This document shows, piece after piece, positions 1-9,541 of a stretch of 64,000 bases of DNA. Source of the DNA: Rhodoplanes serenus (GTDB lineage: Bacteria > Pseudomonadota > Alphaproteobacteria > Rhizobiales > Xanthobacteraceae); NCBI GenBank assembly GCA_945861855.1, contig CAMAWG010000005.1:1-64000 (forward strand), read 5' to 3'. Below the pieces are notes generated by a model. That model worked only from the letters and a program-made list of their open reading frames with translations. It had not been told where the DNA came from and ran no database searches. Numbering within the stretch: position 1 is the first letter of the stretch; each line of letters opens with the position of its first letter. Made by a program: the position numbers and the translations under genes.

Positions 1-79
1 TTGATAAGGCGCTCGAGAATATCGATTGCATGAGTGCGATCCTTCGCTGCCAGACAAAGAATCGCTTTTATGAATCAAC

Positions 80-712
80 TCAACGCCTTATCCAACTGCG
101 TCGAGTACTATGGTCTTGAGGAGTACCTTTGCCTGTTTGCAACAGGACAGCCAGTTCATATTGTGCATCGATGTTTCCAGCCTCTGCGGCTGTTCGAAAG
201 TGGGAGACGGCAGAACGGACGTTTTGAACTGCGCTCTTTCGTTCGTCCCCGCATTCGAGAAAGGTTATATGCCCGGGGTACGGATCACACGGGCGGTAGA
301 GTAGTTGGCCAAGCATGTAATGAGCCGATGCGATTGACGGCTTCCATTCCGCCCCCAAGCCTTGCTTCAAGAATTTCGAAAGCCACACAGCCGCTTGTAG
401 TGGGTCACGTTCTCCGTACAATTCGCCAAGTTGCAACTGTGCTGCTGGAAGTCCTTGGTCAGCGGCCTTCGTCAGCCATTTAATCGCCAAATCTAAATCC
501 TGGTTGACGCCGCTTCCGTCCCGCTCTCGAACCACACCAACACTGTATTTCCATCCAAGCTCATGTTGAGCTGTCGCGTCTCCGCCCTCGGCTCGTTTAA
601 TTAGTCCGTCTATCGCGGTCTGAGCGTTAGCAATACAAACAGCCAAAAACAGGAACGGTACGAACGTCCAAAGTCGGAGCATGTAAGACACCGCCGATAG
701 ATGCGCTGCCAA
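80..712 (-). CDS. Sel1-like repeat (TPR-like) protein with signal peptide
   Basis: ORF with N-terminal hydrophobic segment and Sel1-like units (GDATAQHELGWKYSVG, GLPAAQLQLGELYG, GNIDAQYELAVLLQTGKGTPQD). Confidence 0.7.
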   Translation of the reverse strand: MAAHLSAVSYMLRLWTFVPFLFLAVCIANAQTAIDGLIKRAEGGDATAQHELGWKYSVGVVRERDGSGVNQDLDLAIKWLTKAADQGLPAAQLQLGELYGERDPLQAAVWLSKFLKQGLGAEWKPSIASAHYMLGQLLYRPCDPYPGHITFLECGDERKSAVQNVRSAVSHFRTAAEAGNIDAQYELAVLLQTGKGTPQDHSTRRSWIRR

Positions 713-768
713 TAATATACGGGATATAGCCAGTGGTTTAATAGCCGTCGAGGTGGCCGCTTGTCTCG

Positions 769-1032
769 ATGGATGGCCGGTCCCTAGTAGCCTGGAATTT
801 ACGCAGGATCAGGACAATGCGCGGGCTCTCACAAGAGCGCCTTGCGTATGATGCCGAGGTAGATCGGTCTTATGTGGGTGGGCTCGAACGCGCTGAAGAG
901 AACCCGACTGTTGATGTACTTACCAAGCTCGCTCACACGTTGGACGTCCCACTCGCCGAGTTGTTCAAAGTACCCCGCCCTGGCGCTGCTAGACCGAAAG
1001 CGTTGAAGCCTGGACGCCGTCCTGATCGATAG
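769..1032 (+). CDS. XRE-family HTH transcriptional regulator
   Basis: 87 aa with typical HTH_3 pattern (LRRIRTMRGLSQERLAYDAEVDRSYVGGLERAEENPTVDVLTKLAHTLDV). Confidence 0.85.
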   Translation: MDGRSLVAWNLRRIRTMRGLSQERLAYDAEVDRSYVGGLERAEENPTVDVLTKLAHTLDVPLAELFKVPRPGAARPKALKPGRRPDR

Positions 1033-1568
1033 TTCTGCTGTGTAAAGTCCGGATCGCGGATTTTCTGTTAGATATTTTTGAGGGCCGTTCTACCGCTTGA
1101 AGGGTACCCCCGTCCCCCCTGATACCCCCGCCCCCTGGGGGCTATTGCAGGGCGCAGAACAAATCGAATGGCTGCGAGTACGGTACCGCTACAGTGAGCG
1201 GCTCCGCCGCTTCATGGAAAGGCGTTCTCCGAACTACAGTGGGCCTAGCGGTATGCGATAGCGGCAGAACAAATTGGTATCGAGGAAACGCCCTCGATAG
1301 TTGCCGCTAGATGGTGCCGCCGTGACTCACAGGGCCTCACGCATCGCGTTCTACGGCGGGGCTAGCGGGGAGACCACCGGTGGCCTAAAAAACGAGTCAG
1401 CGGACTCGCTACGGGCGCTAAATGGCCTTCTAGGAGCGGTCACACTAGGGTCACAACTGACACAGCGAACGGCTCTAAAAATGTGATTGGCCGTAGCTTG
1501 GTAGAAGATCGTAAACTGCGCAAGCAGTTGGGATTAAACGATCTTCGTCGAGGGAGCAAAGCGACCGT

Positions 1569-1629
1569 CTGGGAGAGCGCCTCGTTCGCAATGAGGAGGT
1601 CAGCGGTTCGATCCCGCTCGGCTCCACCA
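1569..1629 (+). tRNA. 3' portion of tRNA-Ala(CGC), contiguous 5' end missing or displaced
   Basis: Anticodon arm CCTCG-TTCGCAA-TGAGG, T arm AGCGG-TTCGATC-CCGCT, acceptor 3' strand CGGCTCC and ACCA are all present; the expected 5' GGxGCCGTAGCTC is not directly adjacent. Confidence 0.75.
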
Positions 1630-1857
1630 ACCCCAAGTTCCGCGAAATCGGTCTTTTTGAGCCTCCATCCGGCAATCGGCGCCCCGCACCTTTTGGAATG
1701 CCGTCCTCGCAGGCGTGGGCGTTGTATGGTGCAAAGGCCGATGGCAGTGTTAAACGGAGAATAAGATTCCAAGGAGCGTCTCCGGCGACGCTTGAACGGT
1801 TTCTTGGGCGACTTCCGGGGCGTTTCCTGAACCGCCCGGGGTGCGGAGAGCGGCGCG

Positions 1858-4683
1858 ATGGGACATCACGAACCGGACATCGCGCTGTCCGAGCCATCGG
1901 CCGACGAGATCAAGACCACCACCTGCTACATGTGCGCCTGCCGCTGCGGCATCCGCGTGCATCTGAAGGACGGCCGCGTCCGCTACATCGACGGCAACCG
2001 CGATCATCCGGTCAACAAGGGCGTGCTGTGCGGCAAGGGCTCCGCAGGCATCATGACGCACTACTCGCCGGCGCGGCTGCGCGCGCCGATGAAGCGCGTC
2101 GGTCCCCGCGGCTCCGGCGAATTTCAGGAAATCACCTGGGACGAGGCGCTGGAGACGGCGACCGGCTGGCTTAGGGACGTTCGGGCGCGCGACCCCGGCA
2201 AGCTCGCGTTCTTCACCGGCCGCGACCAGAGCCAGGCGCTGACCGGCTGGTTCGCGCAGCAGTACGGCACGCCGAATTTCGCCGCGCATGGCGGCTTCTG
2301 CTCGGTCAACATGGCCGCGGCCGGGCTCTACACCTTCGGCGGCTCGTTCTGGGAGTTCGGCGAGCCGGACTGGGAGCACACCAAGTACTTCATGCTGTTC
2401 GGCGTGGCCGAGGATCACGCCTCCAATCCGCTGAAGATGGCGCTCGGCAAGCTCAAGGAAAAAGGCGTCAAGGTCGTCGCCATCAATCCGATCCGCACCG
2501 GCTATGGCGCGATCGCCGACGAATGGATCGGCATCCGCCCCGGCACCGATGGATTGTTCGTAGGCTCCCTGATCCACGAATTGATGCGCGCGCAGAAGAT
2601 CGATCTCGAATACCTGGTGCGCTTCACCAACGCCCACTGGCTAGTGATCGACGACCCGAAAGCCGCCGACGACGGCCTGTTCGCGCGTGACGAAGCCGGC
2701 CAGCCACTCGCCTTCGACAAGACCACCGCTGCGCTGGCCGACGCGGCGCGCACCGACATCTCGCCGGCGCTGGTCGGCACGTTCAAATTGCCGGACGGAC
2801 GCAGCGTACGCCCGAGCTTCGCGCTCATCGCCGAACGGTTTCTCACCGACGAATACAACCCGGACAAAGTGGCTGTGGCGACCGCGGTCCCCGCCGGGAC
2901 GATCCGGCGCATCGCCCGCGAACTGGCCCACGCCGCATTCGAGCAGGAGGTCACGCTCGACATTCCGTGGACCGACACCGCGGGCCGCCGCCATGAGAAA
3001 ACCACCGGGCGGCCGGTGTCGATGCATGCGATGCGCGGCATCTCCGCCCATTCCAACGGCTTCCAGACCTGCCGGATGCTGCATCTCCTGCAAATCCTGC
3101 TGGGCTCGATCGATTGCCCCGGCGGCTTCCGCTACAAGGCGCCGTTCCCGCGGCCGACGCCGCCGCCCAACAAGCCTGCGCGTGCCGTCGGACCCAACGC
3201 GCCGCTGAAGGGCGCGCCGCTCGGCTTTCCACAGGGGCCGGAGGATCTGCTGGTCGATGCCGGCGGCAAGCCGCAGCGCATCGACAAGGCCTATTCCTGG
3301 GACGCGCCGCTCGCCGCCCACGGCCTGATGCACATGGTCATCACCAACGCGGCCACCGCCGACCCTTATCCGGTCGATGTGCTGTTCATGTACATGGCCA
3401 ACATGAGCTGGAATTCGTCGATGAACATTCCGGCGGTGCTGCGCCATCTCACGGCGAAGGACGAAAAGACCGGCGAATATAAAATTCCGAAGATCATCTA
3501 CTCCGACGCCTATTCCTCCGAGATGGTCGCCTATGCCGACCTGATCCTGCCGGACACGACATATCTCGAACGCTGGGACTGCATCTCGCTGCTCGACCGG
3601 CCGATCTCCGGCGCCGACGCACCGGCCGACGCGATCCGCCAGCCCGTGGTCGCGCCGGACCGCGACGTGCGAGGCTTCCAGACCGTGCTGCTCGATCTCG
3701 GCGCACGGCTGGGATTGCCCGGCTTCGTCAATGACAACGGCACGCCGCGCTATCCCGGCGGCTATCCGGACTACATCGTGCATCACGAGCGCAGCCCCGG
3801 TATCGGCTCGCTCGCCGGCTTTCGCGGCGAGGACGGCAAGAGCTACGGCCGCGGCGCGCCGAACGAAAAGCAGCTCGATTCCTACATCGCCGGCGGCTGC
3901 TTCCACGAACATCGTCTCGCGCCGGAGCAGCGCTACTACAAGCACGCCAACAAAGCCTATCTGGATTGGGCGAAGGACGCGGGTTTCATCGGCGCGTCCG
4001 CGCCGATCACGTTCCAGCTTTATCTGGAGCCGCTGCAGAAATTCCGGCAGGCGGCGCGCGGCCACGGGCCGGTTCAGGCGCCGGCGACGCACCGCGCACG
4101 GATCGATAAATATTTCGATCCGATTCCGTTCTGGTATGCGCCATTCGACAACGCCGCGAACGAGACCGAGTCATTCACATTCTCGGCCATCACGCAAAGG
4201 CCGATGCACATGTACCACTCGTGGGGCTCGCACAATTCATGGCTCCGCCAGATCACGGCGGAGAACTGCCTCTACATGAATCGCGAGCGCGCCCGGAAAC
4301 TCGGCATCGCCGATGGCGACTGGGTCTGGATCAAGAACCCGCTCGGCCGCGTGAAGGGCCGCGTCCGGCTGATGGAGGGCGTCAATCCGGACACGGTGTG
4401 GACCTGGAACGCGATCGGCCGCCGCGCCGGCGCGGCCGCGCTCGATCCCGATGCACCGGAGGCGACGCGCGGCTTCCTGCTCAATCACCTGATCAATGAG
4501 TTGTTGCCGGAGCGCGAAGGCGGCTACCGCTTCTCCAACAGCGATCCGATCACCGGCCAGGCGGCGTGGTACGACCTCCGCGTCAGCATCGAGAAGGCCG
4601 CGCCGGACGAGCAGGGCGAAACCTGGCCGCAGTTCGTGCCGCTGAAAGCGCCGAGCCTCGCCGGCGCAGAGGCCGCGCCATGA
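1858..4683 (+). CDS. soeA: Molybdopterin oxidoreductase, SoeA-type (sulfite dehydrogenase catalytic subunit candidate)
   Basis: 941 aa; N-terminal [4Fe-4S] motif CYMCACRCG...GVLCGKG; molybdopterin oxidoreductase architecture; followed by FeS and membrane-anchor subunits. Confidence 0.75.
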   Translation: MGHHEPDIALSEPSADEIKTTTCYMCACRCGIRVHLKDGRVRYIDGNRDHPVNKGVLCGKGSAGIMTHYSPARLRAPMKRVGPRGSGEFQEITWDEALETATGWLRDVRARDPGKLAFFTGRDQSQALTGWFAQQYGTPNFAAHGGFCSVNMAAAGLYTFGGSFWEFGEPDWEHTKYFMLFGVAEDHASNPLKMALGKLKEKGVKVVAINPIRTGYGAIADEWIGIRPGTDGLFVGSLIHELMRAQKIDLEYLVRFTNAHWLVIDDPKAADDGLFARDEAGQPLAFDKTTAALADAARTDISPALVGTFKLPDGRSVRPSFALIAERFLTDEYNPDKVAVATAVPAGTIRRIARELAHAAFEQEVTLDIPWTDTAGRRHEKTTGRPVSMHAMRGISAHSNGFQTCRMLHLLQILLGSIDCPGGFRYKAPFPRPTPPPNKPARAVGPNAPLKGAPLGFPQGPEDLLVDAGGKPQRIDKAYSWDAPLAAHGLMHMVITNAATADPYPVDVLFMYMANMSWNSSMNIPAVLRHLTAKDEKTGEYKIPKIIYSDAYSSEMVAYADLILPDTTYLERWDCISLLDRPISGADAPADAIRQPVVAPDRDVRGFQTVLLDLGARLGLPGFVNDNGTPRYPGGYPDYIVHHERSPGIGSLAGFRGEDGKSYGRGAPNEKQLDSYIAGGCFHEHRLAPEQRYYKHANKAYLDWAKDAGFIGASAPITFQLYLEPLQKFRQAARGHGPVQAPATHRARIDKYFDPIPFWYAPFDNAANETESFTFSAITQRPMHMYHSWGSHNSWLRQITAENCLYMNRERARKLGIADGDWVWIKNPLGRVKGRVRLMEGVNPDTVWTWNAIGRRAGAAALDPDAPEATRGFLLNHLINELLPEREGGYRFSNSDPITGQAAWYDLRVSIEKAAPDEQGETWPQFVPLKAPSLAGAEAAP

Positions 4684-5429
4684 CCAGTTTGCCGGAGACC
4701 ACTTCGAAAAAGCTCGGGCTGGTGATCGACCTCGACACCTGCGTCGGCTGCCAGGCCTGCGCTACGAGTTGCAAGGAGTGGAACGCCGGCGGCTACTCCG
4801 CACCACTGACCGACCAGGACACCCGCGGCAGCGATCCGCACGGCACCTGGCTCAACCGCGTCCATTCCTACGAGGTCGGCGATGGGCCCGACAGCCGCAC
4901 CGTGCATTTCCCCCGCTCCTGCCTGCACTGCGAGACGCCGGCCTGCGTCACGGTGTGCCCCACCGGCGCATCCTACAAGCGCGCGTCGGACGGCATCGTG
5001 CTGGTCAATCCCGACACCTGCATCGGCTGCAAGCTGTGCTCCTGGGCCTGCCCCTACGGCGCGCGGGAGTACGACACCGACGACGGCGTGATGAAGAAAT
5101 GCACGCTCTGCGTCGACCGCATCTACAACGAGAGCTTCGCGCCGGAGGATCGCGTCCCGGCCTGCGTGCGCGCCTGCCCGACCGGGGCGCGGCATTTCGG
5201 CGATCTCGGCGATCCCGGGAGCGCGGTGTCGCTGCTCGTGAAGGAGCGCGAGGGCTTCGATCTGCTGCCGGGCATGGGCTTCAAGCCGGTCAACAAGTAC
5301 CTGCCGCCACGCGACCGCCGCGACTTGACGACCGCTTCGGCTCCGCGAGCCGCCGAACGGACCGTGGCCGGTTCCGGCTCGCTGGCCGACCGGTTCTTTG
5401 CCTGGGCCGACAAGACCCTGGCGCGTTGA
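4680..5429 (+). CDS. soeB: 4Fe-4S ferredoxin-type electron transfer subunit (SoeB/DmsB-like)
   Basis: Four Cys clusters (CVGCQACATSCKEW, CLHCETPACVTVCPTG, CIGCKLCSWACPYG, CTLC...CVRACPTG); ATGA overlap with upstream stop sets the start at 4680. Confidence 0.8.
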   Translation: MTSLPETTSKKLGLVIDLDTCVGCQACATSCKEWNAGGYSAPLTDQDTRGSDPHGTWLNRVHSYEVGDGPDSRTVHFPRSCLHCETPACVTVCPTGASYKRASDGIVLVNPDTCIGCKLCSWACPYGAREYDTDDGVMKKCTLCVDRIYNESFAPEDRVPACVRACPTGARHFGDLGDPGSAVSLLVKEREGFDLLPGMGFKPVNKYLPPRDRRDLTTASAPRAAERTVAGSGSLADRFFAWADKTLAR

Positions 5430-5441
5430 CCGCACGACACA

Positions 5442-6392
5442 ATGCATCCCGCCTATTCGGTCATCGTCTTCACCACGGCTTCGGGCGCAGGCTACGGCCT
5501 GCTGATCTGGCTCGCCGTTGCGGCTGCGCTGAACCTCGTCCCGCGCGATCCGGCGCTTGGGTTCGTCGGGCTTGGCGTGGCGCTCGCGCTGATCACCATC
5601 GGCCTTCTCGCCTCGACCCTCCATCTCGGCCGGCCCGAGCGCGCCTGGCGGGCGCTGTCGCAGTGGAAATCGTCGTGGCTGTCGCGCGAGGGCATCGCCG
5701 CGATCGTCACTTATCTCCCCGCGGGCGCGCTCGGCCTCGGCTGGGTGTTCGGCGAATTCGTTCCGGGCCAGATCGCTACGGGCGCTTGGCTATCGGTGCC
5801 GTGCGCCCTGATCACGGTGTGGTGCACCGGCATGATCTACGCTTCGCTGCCGACCATCCGCGCCTGGGATCAGCCGCTCGTGGCGCCGGTCTACGTGGTG
5901 CTGGCGCTGGCGACCGGGGGCGTGCTGCTGAGCCTGCTATTGGCAGCGTTCGGCTATGACCCGCGCTGGGCGGCGATCCTCAGCGTGGTGACGCTCGCTC
6001 TCGGCTGGTTCCTGAAGGCGCGCTATTGGCTTGCGATCGACACCGCGCCGAAGACCCACACCGCGGAGGCCGCAACCGGCCTTGGCCGCTTCGGCACCGT
6101 GCGTCCGCTCGACCCGCCGCACACGCAGCCCAATTTCGTCATGCGCGAGATGGGCTACCAGGTGGCGCGGCGTCACGCGGAAAAGCTTCGCCGCCTGTCC
6201 GTCCTGCTGCTGTTTGTTCTGCCGATCGGGGCCGGGCTGTTGCTGCTACTCGATCTGCCCAGCCCATTTCAGATCGCCATCGCGTCGCTGGCGGCGCTGA
6301 GCGCCGCGGCCGGCGTTCTCACCGAGCGCTGGCTGTTCTTCGCCGAAGCCGAGCACGTCGCCATGCTCTACTACCGTGGCGGCGTGGCTTGA
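5442..6392 (+). CDS. soeC: DmsC/SoeC-family membrane anchor subunit
   Basis: Polytopic membrane protein of DmsC type immediately downstream of soeB. Confidence 0.75.
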   Translation: MHPAYSVIVFTTASGAGYGLLIWLAVAAALNLVPRDPALGFVGLGVALALITIGLLASTLHLGRPERAWRALSQWKSSWLSREGIAAIVTYLPAGALGLGWVFGEFVPGQIATGAWLSVPCALITVWCTGMIYASLPTIRAWDQPLVAPVYVVLALATGGVLLSLLLAAFGYDPRWAAILSVVTLALGWFLKARYWLAIDTAPKTHTAEAATGLGRFGTVRPLDPPHTQPNFVMREMGYQVARRHAEKLRRLSVLLLFVLPIGAGLLLLLDLPSPFQIAIASLAALSAAAGVLTERWLFFAEAEHVAMLYYRGGVA

Positions 6393-6401
6393 GCGCGATC
6401 C

Positions 6402-7901
6402 CTACGCGGGACCGGTCTCGGCATCCAGTGGGATGGACTCCAGCGGAATCTTCATCGTGCAGACCAGGCCGGCCCGGTCGTAGTCCAGCGTGGCCTTGCC
6501 CTGGAGTTCGCTCGCGACGCTGCCTTCGATAAAACGCGTGCCGAAGCCCTGCCGCGCCGGAACCTCGACCGGCGGGCCATCGCGCTCGCGCCATTCGATC
6601 CATAGCAGCGAAAGCTGGGGCTGACGCTCGATCCGCCAGCGCACCTCGATGCGTCCTGCCGGCACCGACAGGGCGCCGTACTTGGATGCGTTGGTGGTGA
6701 GCTCGTGCAGCCCCAGCGCCAAGGTCAGCGCCACCCGCGGCGTCACCGTGATGGGCTCGCCCTCGATCGCGATCTGGTCCTGCGAGCGCGCGAGATGCGG
6801 CGACGTCGCGCCCATCACGATGTCGCGCAGATCCGCGCTGGTCCAATGGCGGCGCGTGAGCTGATCGTGCGCCTGGCTGAGCGCGATCAGGCGGCCCTCG
6901 AACGCCTGGCGGAAGGCTTCGGGCGAATCCGTGCCCCGCGCCGTCTGGGTCGCCAGCGATTGCACCGTGGCGAGCGTGTTCTTCACCCGATGATTGAGCT
7001 CGTCGATCAGGAGCTTCTGGCGCTCCTCGGCTTCCTTGCGCTCGGTGACGTCCTGCACCACCCGAACGCCATAGAGAAATTGGCCGGCGACGTCCCGCAC
7101 GGTCGACGACCGCACGCCCATCCAGATCACCCGGCCGTCACGGCGAACGAAGCGCTTTTCGATTGAATAGAAGCCGATATCCCCGGCCACCTGGCGCCGG
7201 TAAAGCTCCTCGTCCACGTCGCGATCCTTAGGATGCGAGCGGCCGAACAGCTTCCAGCCCAGCAGGTCCTCCCGGGTTCCACCCACGATGGAGCAGATCG
7301 CCTCGTTGACCCGGAGAAACCGGCCCTCGGCGTCGATCTCGACGATGCCGATGGCGGCGTGCTCGTAGGTCGCGTTCCATCGTTCCTCCTGCTGGCGCAG
7401 GTCGTGCTGGCTGCGATCGAGCGCATCGAGCACGCGCTTGCGCTCGGTGACGTCCTGGAAGCAGTTGATCGCGCCGACCAGCTTGCCCTGCGGATTGACC
7501 AGCGGATCGATGTTGAGCAGCACCACGATGCGCTTGCCGTCGGTGCGCTGGACCGTCACCTCTTCGTCGCGGACGGCGCGGCCGGTCTGCAGCACCTCGG
7601 CGAGCTTGGAGCGCGGCAGTTCCTCCCCCTCGACGTTGAAAAACTTGCACTGCGCGGTGAATTGGTCATGCGTCTGGCCCGGTTCCGGCGGGCCGCCCCA
7701 GAGTTCGACGGCGCGGTGGTTGTACTGGACGATCCGCCCGACAGCGTCGCAGACGCAGGTCGCGATCGGAAGCAGTTCAAGGATGTCGTCGGCCGCCCGC
7801 AGCGCCTGCTCCAGCGACTGCGAAAACACCGATCGGGGGCGCTGCTCGATCGCGGGGTCGCGCATCCAGCGCTCCTGCTTGCCTTGCTGGCGTTCCATCA
7901 C
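6402..7901 (-). CDS. PAS-domain HWE-family sensor histidine kinase
   Basis: Three PAS/PAC segments then ELNHRVKNTLATVQSLATQTAR and GLHELTTNASKYGALS, typical of HWE kinases. Confidence 0.85.
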   Translation of the reverse strand: MMERQQGKQERWMRDPAIEQRPRSVFSQSLEQALRAADDILELLPIATCVCDAVGRIVQYNHRAVELWGGPPEPGQTHDQFTAQCKFFNVEGEELPRSKLAEVLQTGRAVRDEEVTVQRTDGKRIVVLLNIDPLVNPQGKLVGAINCFQDVTERKRVLDALDRSQHDLRQQEERWNATYEHAAIGIVEIDAEGRFLRVNEAICSIVGGTREDLLGWKLFGRSHPKDRDVDEELYRRQVAGDIGFYSIEKRFVRRDGRVIWMGVRSSTVRDVAGQFLYGVRVVQDVTERKEAEERQKLLIDELNHRVKNTLATVQSLATQTARGTDSPEAFRQAFEGRLIALSQAHDQLTRRHWTSADLRDIVMGATSPHLARSQDQIAIEGEPITVTPRVALTLALGLHELTTNASKYGALSVPAGRIEVRWRIERQPQLSLLWIEWRERDGPPVEVPARQGFGTRFIEGSVASELQGKATLDYDRAGLVCTMKIPLESIPLDAETGPA

Positions 7902-8153
7902 CCTCCCCGGTCAAGCCCGCGCCCGTTGAACGGCAATCCGTGCGCCAGCCTGAAACCTCATTGTGGAAAGACCGCCAGCAATGCGGATTGAATCAGTGCT
8001 GGAAGATAGCATGAACGATCCCCCGCCTCACCCTTGAATGCCCTACAATCCAACCGCGGTTCCATGGTTCCCCACTGGGCTTTCAGTTAATGCCCAATCG
8101 GCTTTTGATTTAGTTGCTGCACACGGCCATGCAATGAAAGCCGAACGAGTTCC

Positions 8154-9386
8154 ATGAGCGCCACAGACGCGCCTAGCACGTCCCTCAGGCATCATCGGCC
8201 GTTCGCGCTCTATTGGGTATCGCGGGTCTCCAGCACCGTCGCCCTGCAGATGCAGGCCGTGGCGGTGGCCTGGCAGATGTACGACCTGACCCACAACCCG
8301 CTCGATCTCGGCCTGGTCGGCCTGGTCCAGTTCATCCCGGCCGCGCTGTTCGTGCTGGTCGCGGGCCATGTCGCCGACCGCTACGACCGGCGCACGATCG
8401 TCCGCATCTGCCAGCCCGTCTCGGGACTCGCGGCCGCCACGCTTGCCATCGGCACCCTGGGCGGCTGGATGACGCGCGAATCGCTGCTCGCCGTCGTGTT
8501 CGTGACCGGCTCGGCGCGCGCCTTCGAACAGACCACGCTGACGACGCTGCTGCCGGGGATCGTGCCGCTGCCGATGCTGTCGCGCGCCACCGCGGCCGGC
8601 GCATCAGCAACCCAGATTGCGGTGATCGGCGGACCTGCGGCGGGCGGACTGCTCTACGCAGTGAGCCCGATCCTGGTCTATGCGCTGTGCTGCATGCTCT
8701 ATCTCACATCAAGTGTGCTGATCGCCAACGTGAAGGTGGAGCGCAACGCCCCGTCCCGCGAGCCGGTCAGCCTCGCGGTGCTGTTCGCGGGCTTTGCCTA
8801 TATCCGGCACAACCCGGTCATTCTCGGCATCATCTCGCTCGATCTGTTCGCGGTCGCCCTCGGCGGCGTGTATGCGCTGCTGCCGGTGTTCGCCCGTGAC
8901 GTGTTTCATGCCGGCCCCTGGGGACTCGGCCTCCTGCGCGCATCGCCCGGCGTCGGCGCGCTGATCGCCGCCGTGATCCTGACCCACCGCCCGCCGCGCC
9001 GATTCGTGGGACGGATCATCTTCAGCTCGGTGGCGATCTTCGGGATCGCCATCATCGTCTTCGCGCTGTCGCAATCGTTCCTGCTGTCGATGGCGCTCTT
9101 GTGCCTGCTGGGCGCGGCCGACATGGTCAGCGTCGTGATCCGCATGACGCTGATCCAGCTTGAGACCACCGACGACATGCGCGGGCGGGTCAGCGCGGTG
9201 AACTCGCTGTTCGTGATCGCGTCCAATCAGCTTGGCGATTTCCGCGCCGGCCTGATGGCGTCGTGGATCGGCACCATTCCGGCGGTGATGGTCGGTGGCG
9301 TCGGCGCCTTGCTCGTGGTGCTGATCGGCCGCAAGGTGTTCGCTCCGCTCTACCGGGTCGAGACCCTCGACATGCAGCGGCGCTGA
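8154..9386 (+). CDS. MFS transporter (EntS-like)
   Basis: 410 aa polytopic protein with MFS loop motif GHVADRYDRRTIVR. Confidence 0.85.
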   Translation: MSATDAPSTSLRHHRPFALYWVSRVSSTVALQMQAVAVAWQMYDLTHNPLDLGLVGLVQFIPAALFVLVAGHVADRYDRRTIVRICQPVSGLAAATLAIGTLGGWMTRESLLAVVFVTGSARAFEQTTLTTLLPGIVPLPMLSRATAAGASATQIAVIGGPAAGGLLYAVSPILVYALCCMLYLTSSVLIANVKVERNAPSREPVSLAVLFAGFAYIRHNPVILGIISLDLFAVALGGVYALLPVFARDVFHAGPWGLGLLRASPGVGALIAAVILTHRPPRRFVGRIIFSSVAIFGIAIIVFALSQSFLLSMALLCLLGAADMVSVVIRMTLIQLETTDDMRGRVSAVNSLFVIASNQLGDFRAGLMASWIGTIPAVMVGGVGALLVVLIGRKVFAPLYRVETLDMQRR

Positions 9387-9394
9387 CCGCCGCC
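9274..9394. repeat. Direct repeat copy A: 3' end of the MFS gene
   Basis: cattccggcggtgatg...ccgggtcgagaccctcgacatgcagcggcgctgaccgccgcc, matched by 11775..11891. Confidence 0.85.
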
Positions 9395-9541
9395 AAATCA
9401 ATCTTACCAAGCGACTCGCTCAAGCTACGGCTATTGCCATTGCGGCCAGATAGCAGATGTGTCGGGATATCCGAGCCGTACCAATTCTCGCCTGCACCGC
9501 GGCATTCGCGCAGAAATCAATCGGTTCAGGTCCGCATCCGG

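Noticed and set aside
1440-1897. Minus-strand ORFs (110 and 140 aa) across the tRNA fragment
   Set aside because: Contain the familiar antisense-tRNA artefact peptide (RDRTADLLIANEAL / SGIEPLTSSLRTRRS); not real genes.
8043-8369. Minus-strand 108-aa ORF upstream of the MFS gene
   Set aside because: Overlaps the MFS N-terminus antisense; no family features.
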